Shown one piece after another: positions 34,096 to 44,102 of a DNA stretch of 54,618 nucleotides. The notes beneath the pieces are model-generated. The model did no database searches. It was not told the origin of the DNA and saw only the letters and a program-made list of their open reading frames with translations. The stretch covers positions 1-54,618 of the forward strand of contig JAFUTP010000050.1 in the NCBI GenBank assembly GCA_017484165.1, given 5' to 3'. Source of the stretch: Cardiobacteriaceae bacterium (GTDB lineage: Bacteria > Pseudomonadota > Gammaproteobacteria > Cardiobacteriales > Cardiobacteriaceae). The position numbers and the translations under genes are program-made. How positions within the stretch are numbered: the first letter of the stretch is position 1; each line of letters begins with the position of its first letter.

Positions 34096-35397
34096 ATGAA
34101 CTTAAAACATCCGCTTTATTTTTTCATACTCTTTGGCTTATTTTTTCACACTGTTCAAGCAGAAGAAATAGAGAAAAAGGAAGAAATAATCCATAATCAA
34201 ACTAATAATTCGGCAATAAATTTAACCTCTCTTAATGAATTTGACGATGCAAATCTCAAACCTGATGACATTCCTTTTGAGAGTTTGCAAACTTTTGTCG
34301 ATGTTTTTGATGTGGTTAAACGGCGTTTTGTGGAAGAAACCGATAATCGCCATCTCATTGAAGGTGCAATTCGCGGTATGCTCACCCGCCTCGACCCGTA
34401 TTCAAACTTTTTATCCGATGCTGAACACAACAATTTTGAAGCCGAAGCAGAGGGAAATTATGCAGGAATTGGACTAGTCTTGGACATAAAAAATTCCACT
34501 GTTACGGTTATTTCTGCCATTGAAAATTCACCAGCACAGCAGGCGGGAATTAAAAACGGGGATTTAATTACTCATATTGATGAAAAAGATATTCAACATT
34601 TGAATATTGATGAAATAAATAAACTTCTCAATGGCAATATCGATTCGCAAGTAAAACTTACTATCTTGCAGGAAAATAAAGTGCAAAATATAACTTTAAC
34701 TCGCGAAATAATTAAAACTTCGGGGTTATTTTCCCAAATCAAAAATAATCAGTTTGCCTATATTCGAATTAACCAATTTCAAGAAAACACTGCCGATGAT
34801 TTATTAAAAGAATTGCAAGCTTTGCAAGTTAAGCATCAACTTGATGGGGCAATTATCGATTTAAGAAATAATCCAGGCGGAATATTAGAGGCGGCAATTT
34901 CCAGTGCTGATTTGTTTCTAGATAGCGGGATTATTGTTAGCATCAAAGAAAGAGACGGCAAAAAACAGGATTTTGCTGCTGAAAAAGGCGATATTTTTGC
35001 AAATAAATTGCTACTGGTATTGATAAATAATAGCACTGCTTCTGCTGCTGAAATCTTCACGGCTGCCTTAAAAGATAACCAACGAGCAATTGTTGTCGGA
35101 AGAAATTCTTTCGGCAAAGGTAGTGTGCAAACCGTTATTCCACTTTATCACGGCGGTGCGGTAAAATTAACTACCGCCTATTATTTAAGTCCCAAAGGAG
35201 AACAAATTCATAATATCGGTATTGCTCCGCAAGTTATCTTAAAAAATAAAGCGGAAAATAATCAGGAAGATAATAAAGACTATGAACTTGAAGAAGCTTT
35301 GAATATATTGTCTGCTTTATACACTGCCGATAAAAATAAAGATAATCAAGGCAAAATAGAAAATTCCCAGGAAATTCAGAAAGAGAAAACAAAATAA
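34096..35397 (+). CDS. ctpA: C-terminal processing protease (S41, CtpA)
   Basis: 433 residues with a signal peptide (cut near VQA/EE). An N-terminal helical region is followed by a PDZ domain at about 115-190 (YAGIGLVLDI ... ENSPAQQAGIKNGDLI). The S41 protease core has the catalytic Ser316 in NNSTASAAEIF and Lys341 in SFGKGSVQTVIPL, 25 residues apart as the family requires. It cleaves C-termini of periplasmic proteins, including cell-wall hydrolases. The C-terminal tail is Asn/Lys/Glu-rich. Single gene, started by GGGA 9 bases before the ATG. Confidence 0.94.
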   Translation: MNLKHPLYFFILFGLFFHTVQAEEIEKKEEIIHNQTNNSAINLTSLNEFDDANLKPDDIPFESLQTFVDVFDVVKRRFVEETDNRHLIEGAIRGMLTRLDPYSNFLSDAEHNNFEAEAEGNYAGIGLVLDIKNSTVTVISAIENSPAQQAGIKNGDLITHIDEKDIQHLNIDEINKLLNGNIDSQVKLTILQENKVQNITLTREIIKTSGLFSQIKNNQFAYIRINQFQENTADDLLKELQALQVKHQLDGAIIDLRNNPGGILEAAISSADLFLDSGIIVSIKERDGKKQDFAAEKGDIFANKLLLVLINNSTASAAEIFTAALKDNQRAIVVGRNSFGKGSVQTVIPLYHGGAVKLTTAYYLSPKGEQIHNIGIAPQVILKNKAENNQEDNKDYELEEALNILSALYTADKNKDNQGKIENSQEIQKEKTK

Positions 35398-35437
35398 GGC
35401 AATTGTCCGCACTTGACATAAAAATTCAAATTTATAT

Positions 35438-36361
35438 CTAATCATGCAAATTAGCAAGTTGCGCAATCACGATTGCAAGCAACATTAAAAAACTACCGAA
35501 AAGCATTAAATAAGTCATCTTCTCACCGTAAAAAATATAGGCAAAAATTGCGGCAAAAACTGCCTCAAAAGCAAGAATTAGCGCGGCATGTGCGGTAGGA
35601 ACTTTCCTTTGACCGTAACCTTGCAATAAAAAGGCAATTCCTGATGAACCTAAACCTAAAACTAGAATGTCTAAATAGCTTTTTTTATACCATTCAAGAT
35701 ATAAGAAGACTTGCACTTTTCCGAGAATTAAAACTAATAAAAAACAAATTAAGCAAACAGAGGCAAATTGCCCGATTAGCAAGCCTAAAATTGCGGTTTT
35801 TTTCACCGCCAAACCCAAAATCAACACCTGCACGGCAAAGCAAAAAGCACCAATTAAAGTCAAAGTATCGCCAAAATTCCAACTTGTGTCATTAGTTCTA
35901 CTTACCGCGAAACAAAATAAACCCAAAAACATAATTAGCACAGCCAGCCAAAAGACTTTATTCGGTCGTTTGGTGCGCAGAAAAAAACAACCCAAAATCG
36001 GCACCAAAATCACATATAAACTAGTTATAAAACCTGATTTGGCAATACTCGTATAAGCCAACCCTGCTTGCTGAAAAAACATACCAGCCGAGAATAATAA
36101 TCCACCCATTGCGCCGTAAAAAATCCACTCTTTATTATTAAATAAAGCGGTTTTATTTTTATTATTTCGCGGAAAAAATGTAATTAGCAAAACAAATAAA
36201 ACCGCAATTAAAGAGCGGGAAAATACAAACCAGAGCGTGAAAACCGCAACTTCTGACAATTCAGGAATTTTTGCCGCATCTCTCTGAAACAAAAAGCCAA
36301 AGCCGAAAATAATCGCCGTAACTAATAAAGCTAAATGTCCGAGATTAAATTGCTTATACAT
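35438..36361 (-). CDS. EamA/DMT-family transporter
   Basis: 307 residues with ten predicted membrane helices in two EamA repeats. The first contains AGMFFQQAGLAYTSIAKSGFITSLYVILVPILG; the second includes LLQGYGQRKVPTAHAALILAFEAVFAAIFAY. This is the drug/metabolite exporter family; the substrate cannot be inferred. It is the last gene of a likely unit hslR, unknown secreted gene, eamA, with a 17-base gap upstream. Confidence 0.88.
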   Translation of the reverse strand: MYKQFNLGHLALLVTAIIFGFGFLFQRDAAKIPELSEVAVFTLWFVFSRSLIAVLFVLLITFFPRNNKNKTALFNNKEWIFYGAMGGLLFSAGMFFQQAGLAYTSIAKSGFITSLYVILVPILGCFFLRTKRPNKVFWLAVLIMFLGLFCFAVSRTNDTSWNFGDTLTLIGAFCFAVQVLILGLAVKKTAILGLLIGQFASVCLICFLLVLILGKVQVFLYLEWYKKSYLDILVLGLGSSGIAFLLQGYGQRKVPTAHAALILAFEAVFAAIFAYIFYGEKMTYLMLFGSFLMLLAIVIAQLANLHD

Positions 36362-36378
36362 AATGCTTAATTCAAGCC

Positions 36379-37353
36379 TTATTTCTTACTTGATTTAATC
36401 GGTCTAGGATATTTTTGGCGATATTGATTTAAGAGTTTTTCCGTTACTTTATCTATCACAATTGACGGTTGTTTATTTTTCCCATCACGATTGGAGCGGT
36501 AATAAATATAAGTTTTTTCCTGCAAATCACCCTTGGCATCAGCTTCATTCAGGCGATTGACACGGCTATATTGATGTAAATAAAGCTCACCATCCATCAA
36601 ACGGAAAGTGTAATACACAATATCCACTGTATCATCAACCATATCATGGGTCTCAATAGTAAAAAATGACCCTTTCGAGCCAATTTTTGCTATCTCTTTA
36701 CCGTAAAAACAGAATTTTTTACTATCAGAATTACCATTTATCGTTGCGCAATTGTAATTTGTATCGTTGCTAACTTCACTTTTTACCGTAATGCTATATG
36801 AAATATCATCTAATTGAATTTCTACATTACCAGCGGCAATATCTTCCGCATCAAATGACTGAATTGTGTTATTTTTTTGCGTGTTATTGGCTTGTGGTTT
36901 CTCTATCTGCGCATTATTTTTTTGCTCTGATTTGCTGACTTTTTTCTGCTCTTCTTTTATTTCTTCAACACTATCATTATTATTTTTTTCAACTGTTTTT
37001 TGCTTTTCCTGCGGTTTGTTTTCCGTTTTTATTGCCTTATCAGGATTAAAACATTTAACCGTTATATCGCTTGTTTGCAAATTGTAATCAGCGTTGCAAG
37101 TTTTTTTATCCGTTTTATTTTCGCCTTCTTCAAAATTATTCAAAATAAAGCGATATGCACCGTTATTTTGCTCTTCTTTGGCAACTTTATACTTAAAAGA
37201 GCTTAATTCAGCTGTTTCCGTAACACGCTCGAATATATCTCTATGCTCAATTTCGCTAATGTCTGGCATAAAAAAATCGTCATCATCAGCGTATAAATTT
37301 GCCACTCTTGCGGCAAAAATTGCGGTAAATAAATAAAAATATTTTGCTCTCAT
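36379..37353 (-). CDS. Unknown secreted protein with a charged central linker
   Basis: 324 residues with a probable signal peptide (FTAIFAARVANLYA before DDDD) and AAGGAG ribosome-binding site. A small N-terminal domain with two Cys (TCNADY, KCFNPD) is joined by a Lys/Glu/Asn/Gln-rich linker (about 105-165) to a C-terminal domain. That domain has two further Cys (NYNCATI, KFCFYG) and a beta-rich look (GSFFTIETHDMVDDTVDIVYYTFRL is one strand-rich region). I do not recognise a family. Likely periplasmic. It sits between hslR and eamA, with 23- and 17-base gaps. Confidence 0.55.
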   Translation of the reverse strand: MRAKYFYLFTAIFAARVANLYADDDDFFMPDISEIEHRDIFERVTETAELSSFKYKVAKEEQNNGAYRFILNNFEEGENKTDKKTCNADYNLQTSDITVKCFNPDKAIKTENKPQEKQKTVEKNNNDSVEEIKEEQKKVSKSEQKNNAQIEKPQANNTQKNNTIQSFDAEDIAAGNVEIQLDDISYSITVKSEVSNDTNYNCATINGNSDSKKFCFYGKEIAKIGSKGSFFTIETHDMVDDTVDIVYYTFRLMDGELYLHQYSRVNRLNEADAKGDLQEKTYIYYRSNRDGKNKQPSIVIDKVTEKLLNQYRQKYPRPIKSSKK

Positions 37354-37376
37354 TTTTTATGTCTCCTTGATTGAAT

Positions 37377-37805
37377 TTAAGAATTTCTTTTCATTTGTCT
37401 TAATACATCTCTGGCGTGTTTATTCGGTTTGCGTTCTGGAAATTGCACCATTTGTCGCATCATTTTGATTTTTTCCTGCTCTCTTTCGCGATTCTTTTTA
37501 CTCTCTTCATCTTCAAAATAAAAGCTATCGGCAATTTTTGCACTCACTCTAATTTGCACTCTTTCCAGAACTTTTATCCGATAAATACCGTTTGGTTTTT
37601 CAATTTGCAACTCATCTCCTCGCAAAATATTGCGCGCAGGTTTTGCCCGATTGCCAGCCACCAACACTTTTCCCTGTTCAATTGCCCGCAGAGCATCCGC
37701 ACGATGGCGAAAAAAACGCGCCGCAACCAGCCATAAATCCAAACGACATTTTTCTGTATCCGCCACCGTCTTAAAGGCGGGTTTTTCTGTTGATATTTCT
37801 TTCAT
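37377..37805 (-). CDS. hslR: Hsp15-like S4-domain RNA-binding protein
   Basis: 142 residues from ATG 37805 (another ATG at 37817 is possible; the longer frame upstream runs through a repeat element and into hisF antisense and is not credible). S4 domain at about 15-75: RLDLWLVAARFFRHRADALRAIEQGKVLVAGNRAKPA. The C-terminus is highly charged and helical and ends RDVLRQMKR, as in Hsp15. Hsp15 binds 50S subunits carrying stalled nascent chains and helps recycle them. Length is close to that of E. coli HslR (133). Confidence 0.85.
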   Translation of the reverse strand: MKEISTEKPAFKTVADTEKCRLDLWLVAARFFRHRADALRAIEQGKVLVAGNRAKPARNILRGDELQIEKPNGIYRIKVLERVQIRVSAKIADSFYFEDEESKKNREREQEKIKMMRQMVQFPERKPNKHARDVLRQMKRNS

Positions 37806-37817
37806 TTTTATTCTCAT

Positions 37818-37938
37818 CGTGTATCTAAATTTAGGGTTAGTTATATTTTTTACCCTCATCATCCTGAGTGTAACGAAGGATCTGCCGATAGAGATTTTTC
37901 GCCTACGGCTCAAAATGACGAGTTTCGTAGATATGCCC
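37818..37938 (+). repeat. ~121-bp TIR repeat element, copy i
   Basis: Left end CGTGTATCTAAATTTAGGG, right end GTAGATATGCCC. It fills the space between the hisF stop codon, which it abuts exactly, and the hslR start, so hslR's leader is made of this element. Confidence 0.85.
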
Positions 37939-38703
37939 TTAATTTTTACGGACAACCACTCCGCGCTCCGCCAAATATTCTTTCGCTTCCCCGATGGAAT
38001 ATTCCCCGAAATGAAAAATACTCGCAGCCAGCACTGCATCGGCTCTACCGATTTTTATTCCGTCAAGCAAATGCTGCAAATTCCCCACCCCGCCGCTAGC
38101 AATAATCGGAATATTCACCCGTTCCGATACGGTTTTGAGCAATTCATCATCAAATCCGTTTTTAGTGCCGTCTCTGTCCATACTGGTTATCAACAGCTCG
38201 CCTGCACCGTAATTCGCCATTTTTTCTGCCCAGAAAACCGCATCAATTCCCGTTTCGCGCCGTCCGCCATGGGTAAAAATTTCCCATTTACCGTCGCCCG
38301 TTTTGCGCGCATCAATTGCTACCACAATGCACTGGTTACCGAAAAATTCCGCTGCCTCGCGCACAAATTCAGGATTTTTCACCGCCGCACTATTTATCGA
38401 AACCTTGTCTGCGCCCGCATTGAGCAAATCACGGATATGCGCAATTTCACTCACACCGCCGCCCACTGTCAGCGGAATAAAAACTTCGCTCGCGACTTTT
38501 TCCACTACCTGCAAAGTCGTGCTACGCGCTTCCACCGATGCGGTTATGTCTAAAAATGTAATTTCATCCGCGCCCTGTTCGTTGTAACGGCGAGCGCATT
38601 CGACAGGATCGCCAGCATCACGGATATTGACAAAATTTGTCCCCTTCACAACCCGACCGTTTTTGATATCCAAGCAGGGAATAATGCGTTTAGCAAGCGG
38701 CAT
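37939..38703 (-). CDS. hisF: Imidazole glycerol phosphate synthase subunit HisF
   Basis: 254 residues, (beta/alpha)8 barrel. The N-terminal [15 protein letters not shown] carries the catalytic Asp, then [32 protein letters not shown] (second catalytic Asp region), [16 protein letters not shown] and IIASGGVGN. With HisH it makes IGP and AICAR in histidine synthesis. Usually clustered with other his genes; here it is alone. AAGGAG ribosome-binding site. Confidence 0.96.
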   Translation of the reverse strand: MPLAKRIIPCLDIKNGRVVKGTNFVNIRDAGDPVECARRYNEQGADEITFLDITASVEARSTTLQVVEKVASEVFIPLTVGGGVSEIAHIRDLLNAGADKVSINSAAVKNPEFVREAAEFFGNQCIVVAIDARKTGDGKWEIFTHGGRRETGIDAVFWAEKMANYGAGELLITSMDRDGTKNGFDDELLKTVSERVNIPIIASGGVGNLQHLLDGIKIGRADAVLAASIFHFGEYSIGEAKEYLAERGVVVRKN

Positions 38704-38736
38704 ATTTGCTCCTTAAAAAATTGTTATTCATACAAA

Positions 38737-38767
38737 AAAATCCGCTCATTTTTACCGAGCGGATTTT
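38737..38767. terminator. Terminator after gyrA
   Basis: Stem AAAATCCGCTC / GAGCGGATTTT with a 9-base loop and T runs on both strands, 36 bases after the gyrA stop codon. Confidence 0.88.
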
Positions 38768-38802
38768 TTATTTTTCCTTTATTTTTCCTGATTAAGAATT
38801 GC

Positions 38803-41409
38803 TTATTCTTCAACGCTTTCCGAGTTTTGCGCTTCTACTTGCGGATTTTCGCCTTCCGCATTAAGCGCATCTACATCTTCTTCCGTCTCGGCAATTCTTG
38901 CTGCGGCAATAACTTTGACATCTTCCGTCGTTTTAATCAAACGCACACCGCGGCTATTTCTACCGCAACTGCGAATTTCATTAACCCGCGTGCGAATTAG
39001 CGTGCCGCTATCGGTAACAATCATTATTTGCTCATCATCTTTAACCTGCATCGCCGCAACCGCACGACCGTTACGCTCATCGCAGACGATGGAAATCATT
39101 CCCTGTCCGCCACGACCTTTCGCCATATAGTCAGATAGCGGTGTGCGTTTGCCGTTGCCGTTTTCGCAGATAGTCAAAATCTCTCCTCCGTCAGGATTCA
39201 CCACGCAAAGCGAAATCAGCGACTGACCTTCTCGCAATTTAATTCCGCGCACTCCTGCCGCGCCGCGCCCCATCGAACGGATAAGTTTTTCATCAAAGCG
39301 AATAGCCTTACCAGCATCGCTAAATAGCATTATGTCGCTCTCACCATCGGTTAAAGCCACACTTACCAACTCATCGTCTTCACGGAAATTGATTGCTTTT
39401 TTACCGAGACTGCGGCGCACGGAAAATTCCGTAAGCGGTGTTTTCTTCACCACACCTTGCTTCGTCGCGAAAAATAAAAATTTATCCTCGGAAAATTCAC
39501 GGATAGCCAGCACGGTATTTAGCCGTTCTCCTTCCTCAAATGGCAATAAATTAACCACTGGACGACCTTTTGCGGCTCGCCCCGCAACTGGTATCTCATA
39601 AACCTTCAACCAATAAACCTTACCCTTATTCGAAAAACACAGCAAATTGTCATGGCTGCTGGCAACCAAAATATCGGAGACAAAATCATCATCTTTCAGG
39701 GACATCGCATTGCGTCCGCGCCCACCGCGACTTTGCGCTTCATAATCAGAAAGTGCCTGCGATTTGATATAACCCGTTTGAGTGATAGTGATGACGCGTT
39801 CTTCTTCGGCGATTAAATCTTCGCTGGATAAATCGATATGTGAAGTGATGATTTCCGTGCGTCGTTTGTCATTGAAATTATTTTTAACTTCCACAAGTTC
39901 TTCACGGATAACTTCAATCAAACGATCTGGGTCGCGCAAAATATGCAGCAATGCCGCAATTTCATCGAGCAATTTCAAAAATTCATCGCTGATTTTGTCC
40001 TGCTCCAATCCCGTTAAACGATGCAAACGCAAATCCAAAATTGCCTGCGCTTGTTCAGGTGATAAGCGGTATTTTTGACCGTGCAAACCGTATTCCGCCG
40101 CTAATTTGTCAGGACGAGAATCTTCCGCTCCCGTGCGTTCTAAAAGAGCGATAACACCGCCGCCTTCCCATTCCTGTTCTAACAATGCCGCTTTGGCAAT
40201 ATCGGGAGTTTTCGATGCACGGATGATGCGGATAATTTCGTCGATATTCGCTAGCGCAACGGTTAGCCCCTCCAAAATATGAGCACGGTCGCGCGCTTTG
40301 CGTAATTCAAAAATCGTGCGCCGTGTTACAACTTCCCGTCGATGCGATAAAAATACTTCCAAAGCCCGTTTGAGCGACAACTGCCGCGGCACGCCGCCAA
40401 CCAAAGCCATCATATTTATGCCAAATGAGACTTCTAGCTGCGTCATTTGAAATAGCTGATTGAGAATTACCTGCGCGCTATCACCTTTGCGGACTTCCAC
40501 CACCATTCGGATACCTTCCTTATCGGATTCATCACGAAGTGCGGTTATTCCGTCGATTTTTTTCTCTTTAACTAATTCCCCGATTTTTGCCAAAAGATGC
40601 GCTTTATTAACCTGATACGGCAGTTCATCAACCACAATCGTTTGCTTTTCGCCTTCTTCGCCTTCGATATGGGTTTTCGAACGAATGTAAATTTTCCCCT
40701 TACCCGTTTCATAAGCTTCACGGATACCCTTAATACCGTTAATCATCGCGCCCGTCGGAAAATCAGGACCAGGAATGAATTTCATCAAAGCATCGGTATC
40801 AGCTGCGGGGTTTTCTAATAAATGTAAGCAACCGTCAATTAACTCACCTAAATGATGCGGTGGAATATTCGTCGCCATCCCAACCGCAATTCCCGAACTA
40901 CCGTTAAGTAAAAGATGCGGCAAACGCGCTGGCAAAACCGCTGGTTCCTGATGCGAACCGTCATAATTCGGAACAAAATCAACGGTATCTTTTTCTAAAT
41001 CAGTAAGCAGAGATTCGGAAATTTTTTGCATTCTGGCTTCGGTATAACGCTGGGCAGCTGGCGGATCGCCATCAACCGAACCGAAGTTTCCTTGTCCATC
41101 AACCAAGGGATAACGAAGCGAAAAATGCTGCGCCATTCGCACCAAGGTTTCATAAATTGCGCTATCGCCGTGCGGGTGATATTTACCCATAACATCACCG
41201 ACAATCGACGCAGATTTCACATATTTTTTATTCCACTGATGTCCCTCTTTGTGCATCGAAAACATAACCCGACGATGCACTGGCTTTAATCCGTCGCGAG
41301 CATCTGGCAACGCCCGACCAATAATTACACTCATCGCATAATCCAAATAGGAATTACGCATTTCATCAACTAAATTTATTGGAAGCACTTCTTGTGCAAA
41401 TTCGGTCAT
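38803..41409 (-). CDS. gyrA: DNA gyrase subunit A
   Basis: 868 residues from ATG 41409, with AAGGA 7 bases upstream. N-terminal winged helix/tower with the catalytic Tyr at about 121 ([10 protein letters not shown]). The quinolone-determining region reads [20 protein letters not shown]: Ser at the E. coli 83 position (susceptible type) and Glu instead of Asp at position 87. The C-terminal beta-pinwheel carries the GyrA box QSRGGRG(R), which marks gyrase rather than topoisomerase IV ParC, and an acidic tail follows. It cuts and rejoins DNA in the A2B2 gyrase; gyrB is not in the window. It has its own terminator. Confidence 0.96.
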   Translation of the reverse strand: MTEFAQEVLPINLVDEMRNSYLDYAMSVIIGRALPDARDGLKPVHRRVMFSMHKEGHQWNKKYVKSASIVGDVMGKYHPHGDSAIYETLVRMAQHFSLRYPLVDGQGNFGSVDGDPPAAQRYTEARMQKISESLLTDLEKDTVDFVPNYDGSHQEPAVLPARLPHLLLNGSSGIAVGMATNIPPHHLGELIDGCLHLLENPAADTDALMKFIPGPDFPTGAMINGIKGIREAYETGKGKIYIRSKTHIEGEEGEKQTIVVDELPYQVNKAHLLAKIGELVKEKKIDGITALRDESDKEGIRMVVEVRKGDSAQVILNQLFQMTQLEVSFGINMMALVGGVPRQLSLKRALEVFLSHRREVVTRRTIFELRKARDRAHILEGLTVALANIDEIIRIIRASKTPDIAKAALLEQEWEGGGVIALLERTGAEDSRPDKLAAEYGLHGQKYRLSPEQAQAILDLRLHRLTGLEQDKISDEFLKLLDEIAALLHILRDPDRLIEVIREELVEVKNNFNDKRRTEIITSHIDLSSEDLIAEEERVITITQTGYIKSQALSDYEAQSRGGRGRNAMSLKDDDFVSDILVASSHDNLLCFSNKGKVYWLKVYEIPVAGRAAKGRPVVNLLPFEEGERLNTVLAIREFSEDKFLFFATKQGVVKKTPLTEFSVRRSLGKKAINFREDDELVSVALTDGESDIMLFSDAGKAIRFDEKLIRSMGRGAAGVRGIKLREGQSLISLCVVNPDGGEILTICENGNGKRTPLSDYMAKGRGGQGMISIVCDERNGRAVAAMQVKDDEQIMIVTDSGTLIRTRVNEIRSCGRNSRGVRLIKTTEDVKVIAAARIAETEEDVDALNAEGENPQVEAQNSESVEE

Positions 41410-41868
41410 TACTTTTCCTTTATAAATCAATGAGTTACACAAAATAAATACAAATTAAAAACACTGTCGATTTTAAGTTATTTCCTTATTTTTTTATTTT
41501 CTCTGCTGTAATTAGCCTTTATACCGTCAGTTTTGACTGTAATTTAGCAAAAAGTATGAAATTGCAACACAAACAAAAAACACCCGCTTTGTGGCATTTT
41601 TGCAACGGTTTCGAGTGAAAAAATCGATTTTGTATCGAAATTACAACAGCGGCGGAAATAAAAATAGCGTTGTTTTTATTAGAAAAAAATCGATTTTGAT
41701 TTTTCCGCAAGACAAAAAAACACGCGTTTTGCTTGTTTTTCTTACAAAAAAATTTATTATGTGCGGCGTTCGAGCAACTTGTTGAAAGTTGCTCGTTCTG
41801 TTTAAGTGTGATTAAACACAATGAATATCGAAAACCTTGCAAGACTTTCGTTTATTTTGGAGAACACA
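41410..41868. other. 459-base divergent gap between gyrA and the ompA-like gene
   Basis: Very AT-rich, no convincing gene. It must hold promoters for gyrA (minus) and the ompA-like gene (plus). Visible structure includes AAAAATCGATTTTG twice (about 41627 and 41688), a GAGCAACTT / AAGTTGCTC hairpin at 41772-41794, and direct CAAAAAA(C)AC runs. No assigned regulator site. Confidence 0.5.
41772..41794 (+). promoter_or_regulatory. 5' leader hairpin of the ompA-like gene
   Basis: A perfect 9-bp stem GAGCAACTT / AAGTTGCTC with a 5-base loop, 75 bases before the ATG and not followed by a T run. Probably an mRNA leader structure, as seen in stabilised ompA leaders, rather than a terminator. Confidence 0.4.
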
Positions 41869-42471
41869 ATGAAATTAAAAAAATTAATTGCTAGCGTTAT
41901 GGTTGCATCTCTTGCGACTGTTGCGTTCGCTAATTCTGAATTGGAAACCGTAACTTCCAATGCAGATACCCAAATTTTGGTTAAAAACAACTTTGGCGAA
42001 TGCGTAACCACCTTGGCTAACCGTAACTTAAAAGGTTGCGGCGAAAAACCAGCTGAACCAGTAGTACAAAGAGAACTTATTAACCAAAATATCACTCTCG
42101 CAGCAGATACCTATTTTGATTTCGACAAATCAGTTATCAAACCAGACGGTCAAGCTGCATTGCAACAATTAGCACAGCAATTGCAATCAAGCGGTGCTCA
42201 CATTCAAAAACTCACCGTTGTTGGTAATACTGACTCAAAAGGTTCTGATGCTTACAACCAAAAATTGTCAGAACGCCGTGCAGCTGCTGTTGGTAACTAC
42301 TTAATCCAACTCGGCATTCCTGCATCAATCATCGAAGCTTACGGTAACGGTGAAAGAAATCCAGTTGCTGACAACAAAACAGCTCAAGGTCGCGCACAAA
42401 ATCGTCGTGTAGATATCAATGTTCAAGGTTATATTGAAAAGCAAGTGCAACCTGCTCCTGCTCAACCATAA
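41869..42471 (+). CDS. OmpA-family peptidoglycan-binding lipid-free envelope protein
   Basis: 200 residues from ATG 41869 (GGAGAA 5 bases before). Signal peptide MKLKKLIASVMVASLATVAFA, then a short linker with GECVTT and KGCGEKP (two Cys), and a C-terminal OmpA domain. The domain shows YFDFDKSVIKPDG, VVGNTDSKGSDAYNQKLSERRA and QNRRVDINVQG, including the Asp and Arg that clasp diaminopimelate. There is no beta-barrel, so it resembles Neisseria RmpM-like proteins that tie outer-membrane porins to peptidoglycan. It has no lipobox, unlike Pal. A strong terminator follows. Confidence 0.88.
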   Translation: MKLKKLIASVMVASLATVAFANSELETVTSNADTQILVKNNFGECVTTLANRNLKGCGEKPAEPVVQRELINQNITLAADTYFDFDKSVIKPDGQAALQQLAQQLQSSGAHIQKLTVVGNTDSKGSDAYNQKLSERRAAAVGNYLIQLGIPASIIEAYGNGERNPVADNKTAQGRAQNRRVDINVQGYIEKQVQPAPAQP

Positions 42472-42505
42472 ACCTTAAATTTTTACTTAAAATTTTGCCT
42501 AATCC

Positions 42506-42534
42506 AAAGCCCCGCTCTGATGCGGGGCTTTTTA
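42506..42534 (+). terminator. Terminator after the ompA-like gene
   Basis: Stem AAAGCCCCGC / GCGGGGCTTT with a 6-base loop and T run, 35 bases after the stop codon. Confidence 0.93.
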
Positions 42535-42544
42535 TATTGAATAT

Positions 42545-42663
42545 GGCGTATCTAAATTTAGGGATAGTTCTATTTTTTACTCTTGTTATCCTGAACACAG
42601 CGAAGGTTCTGCCAATAGAGATTTTTCGCCTACTGCTCAAAATGACGAATTTTTAGATACGCC
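42545..42663 (+). repeat. ~119-bp TIR repeat element, copy j
   Basis: GGCGTATCTAAATTTAGGG at the left and TTTTTAGATACGCC at the right, a near-perfect pair of ends, with the standard core. It lies between the ompA-like terminator and rimO. Confidence 0.85.
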
Positions 42664-42733
42664 TAATAGTTAATTTGTAAAAAACTGCACAAACAATTCC
42701 ACAAGTTAAAAATCGCATTAGAGGTAATAAAAA

Positions 42734-44056
42734 ATGAGCAAGCAACCCGCGGTTGGTTTTATCAGTTTAGGCTGCCCCAAGGCATTGGTCGATTCCGAGA
42801 GAATTCTCACCCAAGTCAGTGCTGACGGTTACCGTATTACCGCGGATTATCAAGATGCCGATGTAGTTGTAGTAAATACTTGTGGTTTTATCAATGCGGC
42901 GGTTGAAGAGTCGATGGACGCGATAAACGAGGCGATGTGCGAAAACGGCAAAGTGATTGTTACGGGCTGTATGGGCAATAAACCAGAGGAAATTTTGGCG
43001 CGTTATCCCGATGTTTTAGCAATTACGGGAGCGCAAAAGTATGAAGAAGTCATGCAGGCGATACACAAAGCCGTGCCAAAACCAAACAAAAATCCACATT
43101 TAGATTTAATTCCCGATTGCGGATTAAAGCTTACTCCGCGCCATTACGCATATTTGAAAATTTCCGAAGGCTGCGACCATAAATGTAGTTTTTGCATCAT
43201 TCCTGATTTGCGCGGCAAACTTGAAAGCCGTTCGATTAGCAAAATTTTGCGTGAGGCGGCAGGACTGAAAAAATCAGGTGTGCAAGAAATTTTGCTAGTT
43301 GCGCAAGATACTGCTGCATATGGCGCGGATTTGCATTACGCGGAAGATACTTTTCGCGGAAAAAAATATCGGCAAGATTTGCTTACTCTGCTAGAAGAAC
43401 TATCGCAACTAGAAATTTGGATACGACTGCATTATTTGTATCCATATCCGATTATTGAACCGCTAGTAGAAATGATGGCGGCGGGAAAAATTCTGCCTTA
43501 TTTAGATATTCCCTTTCAACACGCATCTGATCGGATTTTGCGCGCGATGCGCCGACCTGGAAATATCGAAAAAAGCGTTGAGCGAATTGCAAATTGGCGA
43601 AAAATTTGCCCTGATTTATGCATCCGCTCGACATTTATCGTCGGTTTTCCTGGTGAGACGGAAGATGATTTTGCTGCGCTGCTTGATTTCATTGAGACGG
43701 CAAAAATTAACCGTGCTGGCTGTTTTGCTTATTCCGCAATTGACGGTGCAGCAGCAAATCGCCTCGAAAATCAAATTCCAGAGGAAATAAAAGAAGAACG
43801 ACGCGAAATTTTTATGCAAAAGCAGGCGGAAATTAGCCGCGAACTGTTAGAAGAAAAAATCGGAGCAGTTCTGCCCGTTATCATCGATGAAGTTGATGTC
43901 GAAAACCAATCTGCTATCGGCAGAACCGCTTACGACGCACCAGAAATCGACGGTATCGTGCATATCGACGGTATCGAAGGAGTTGCAAGCGGAGAAATTG
44001 TCAATATCGAAATCGAAGATAGCGACGAGCATGACCTTTACGGTAAAGTTTTTTGA
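42734..44056 (+). CDS. rimO: Ribosomal protein S12 methylthiotransferase RimO
   Basis: 440 residues. The UPF0004 domain has three cluster Cys (GFISLGCPKALVDSE, VVNTCGF, VTGCMGN). The radical SAM domain has Cys147-x3-Cys151-x2-Cys154 (CDHKCSFC) and IPDLRGKLESR. A C-terminal TRAM domain recognises the substrate. The GCPKALVDSE motif is characteristic of RimO rather than MiaB. It methylthiolates an Asp of ribosomal protein S12 and needs two [4Fe-4S] clusters, which the SufBCD system in this window could supply. GAGGT ribosome-binding site. Confidence 0.96.
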   Translation: MSKQPAVGFISLGCPKALVDSERILTQVSADGYRITADYQDADVVVVNTCGFINAAVEESMDAINEAMCENGKVIVTGCMGNKPEEILARYPDVLAITGAQKYEEVMQAIHKAVPKPNKNPHLDLIPDCGLKLTPRHYAYLKISEGCDHKCSFCIIPDLRGKLESRSISKILREAAGLKKSGVQEILLVAQDTAAYGADLHYAEDTFRGKKYRQDLLTLLEELSQLEIWIRLHYLYPYPIIEPLVEMMAAGKILPYLDIPFQHASDRILRAMRRPGNIEKSVERIANWRKICPDLCIRSTFIVGFPGETEDDFAALLDFIETAKINRAGCFAYSAIDGAAANRLENQIPEEIKEERREIFMQKQAEISRELLEEKIGAVLPVIIDEVDVENQSAIGRTAYDAPEIDGIVHIDGIEGVASGEIVNIEIEDSDEHDLYGKVF

Positions 44057-44102
44057 TGGGCGATAAAATCCGCCCGTTTGCAGATTTTTACGGAGAACCG
44101 CA

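Noticed and set aside
37806-38039. N-terminal extension of the Hsp15-like gene
   Set aside because: It runs through repeat copy i and antisense to hisF; the S4 protein starts naturally at 37805.
37630-38553. Long plus-strand open frame opposite hslR and hisF
   Set aside because: It is antisense to two well-supported genes, crosses a repeat element and shows no recognisable domain.
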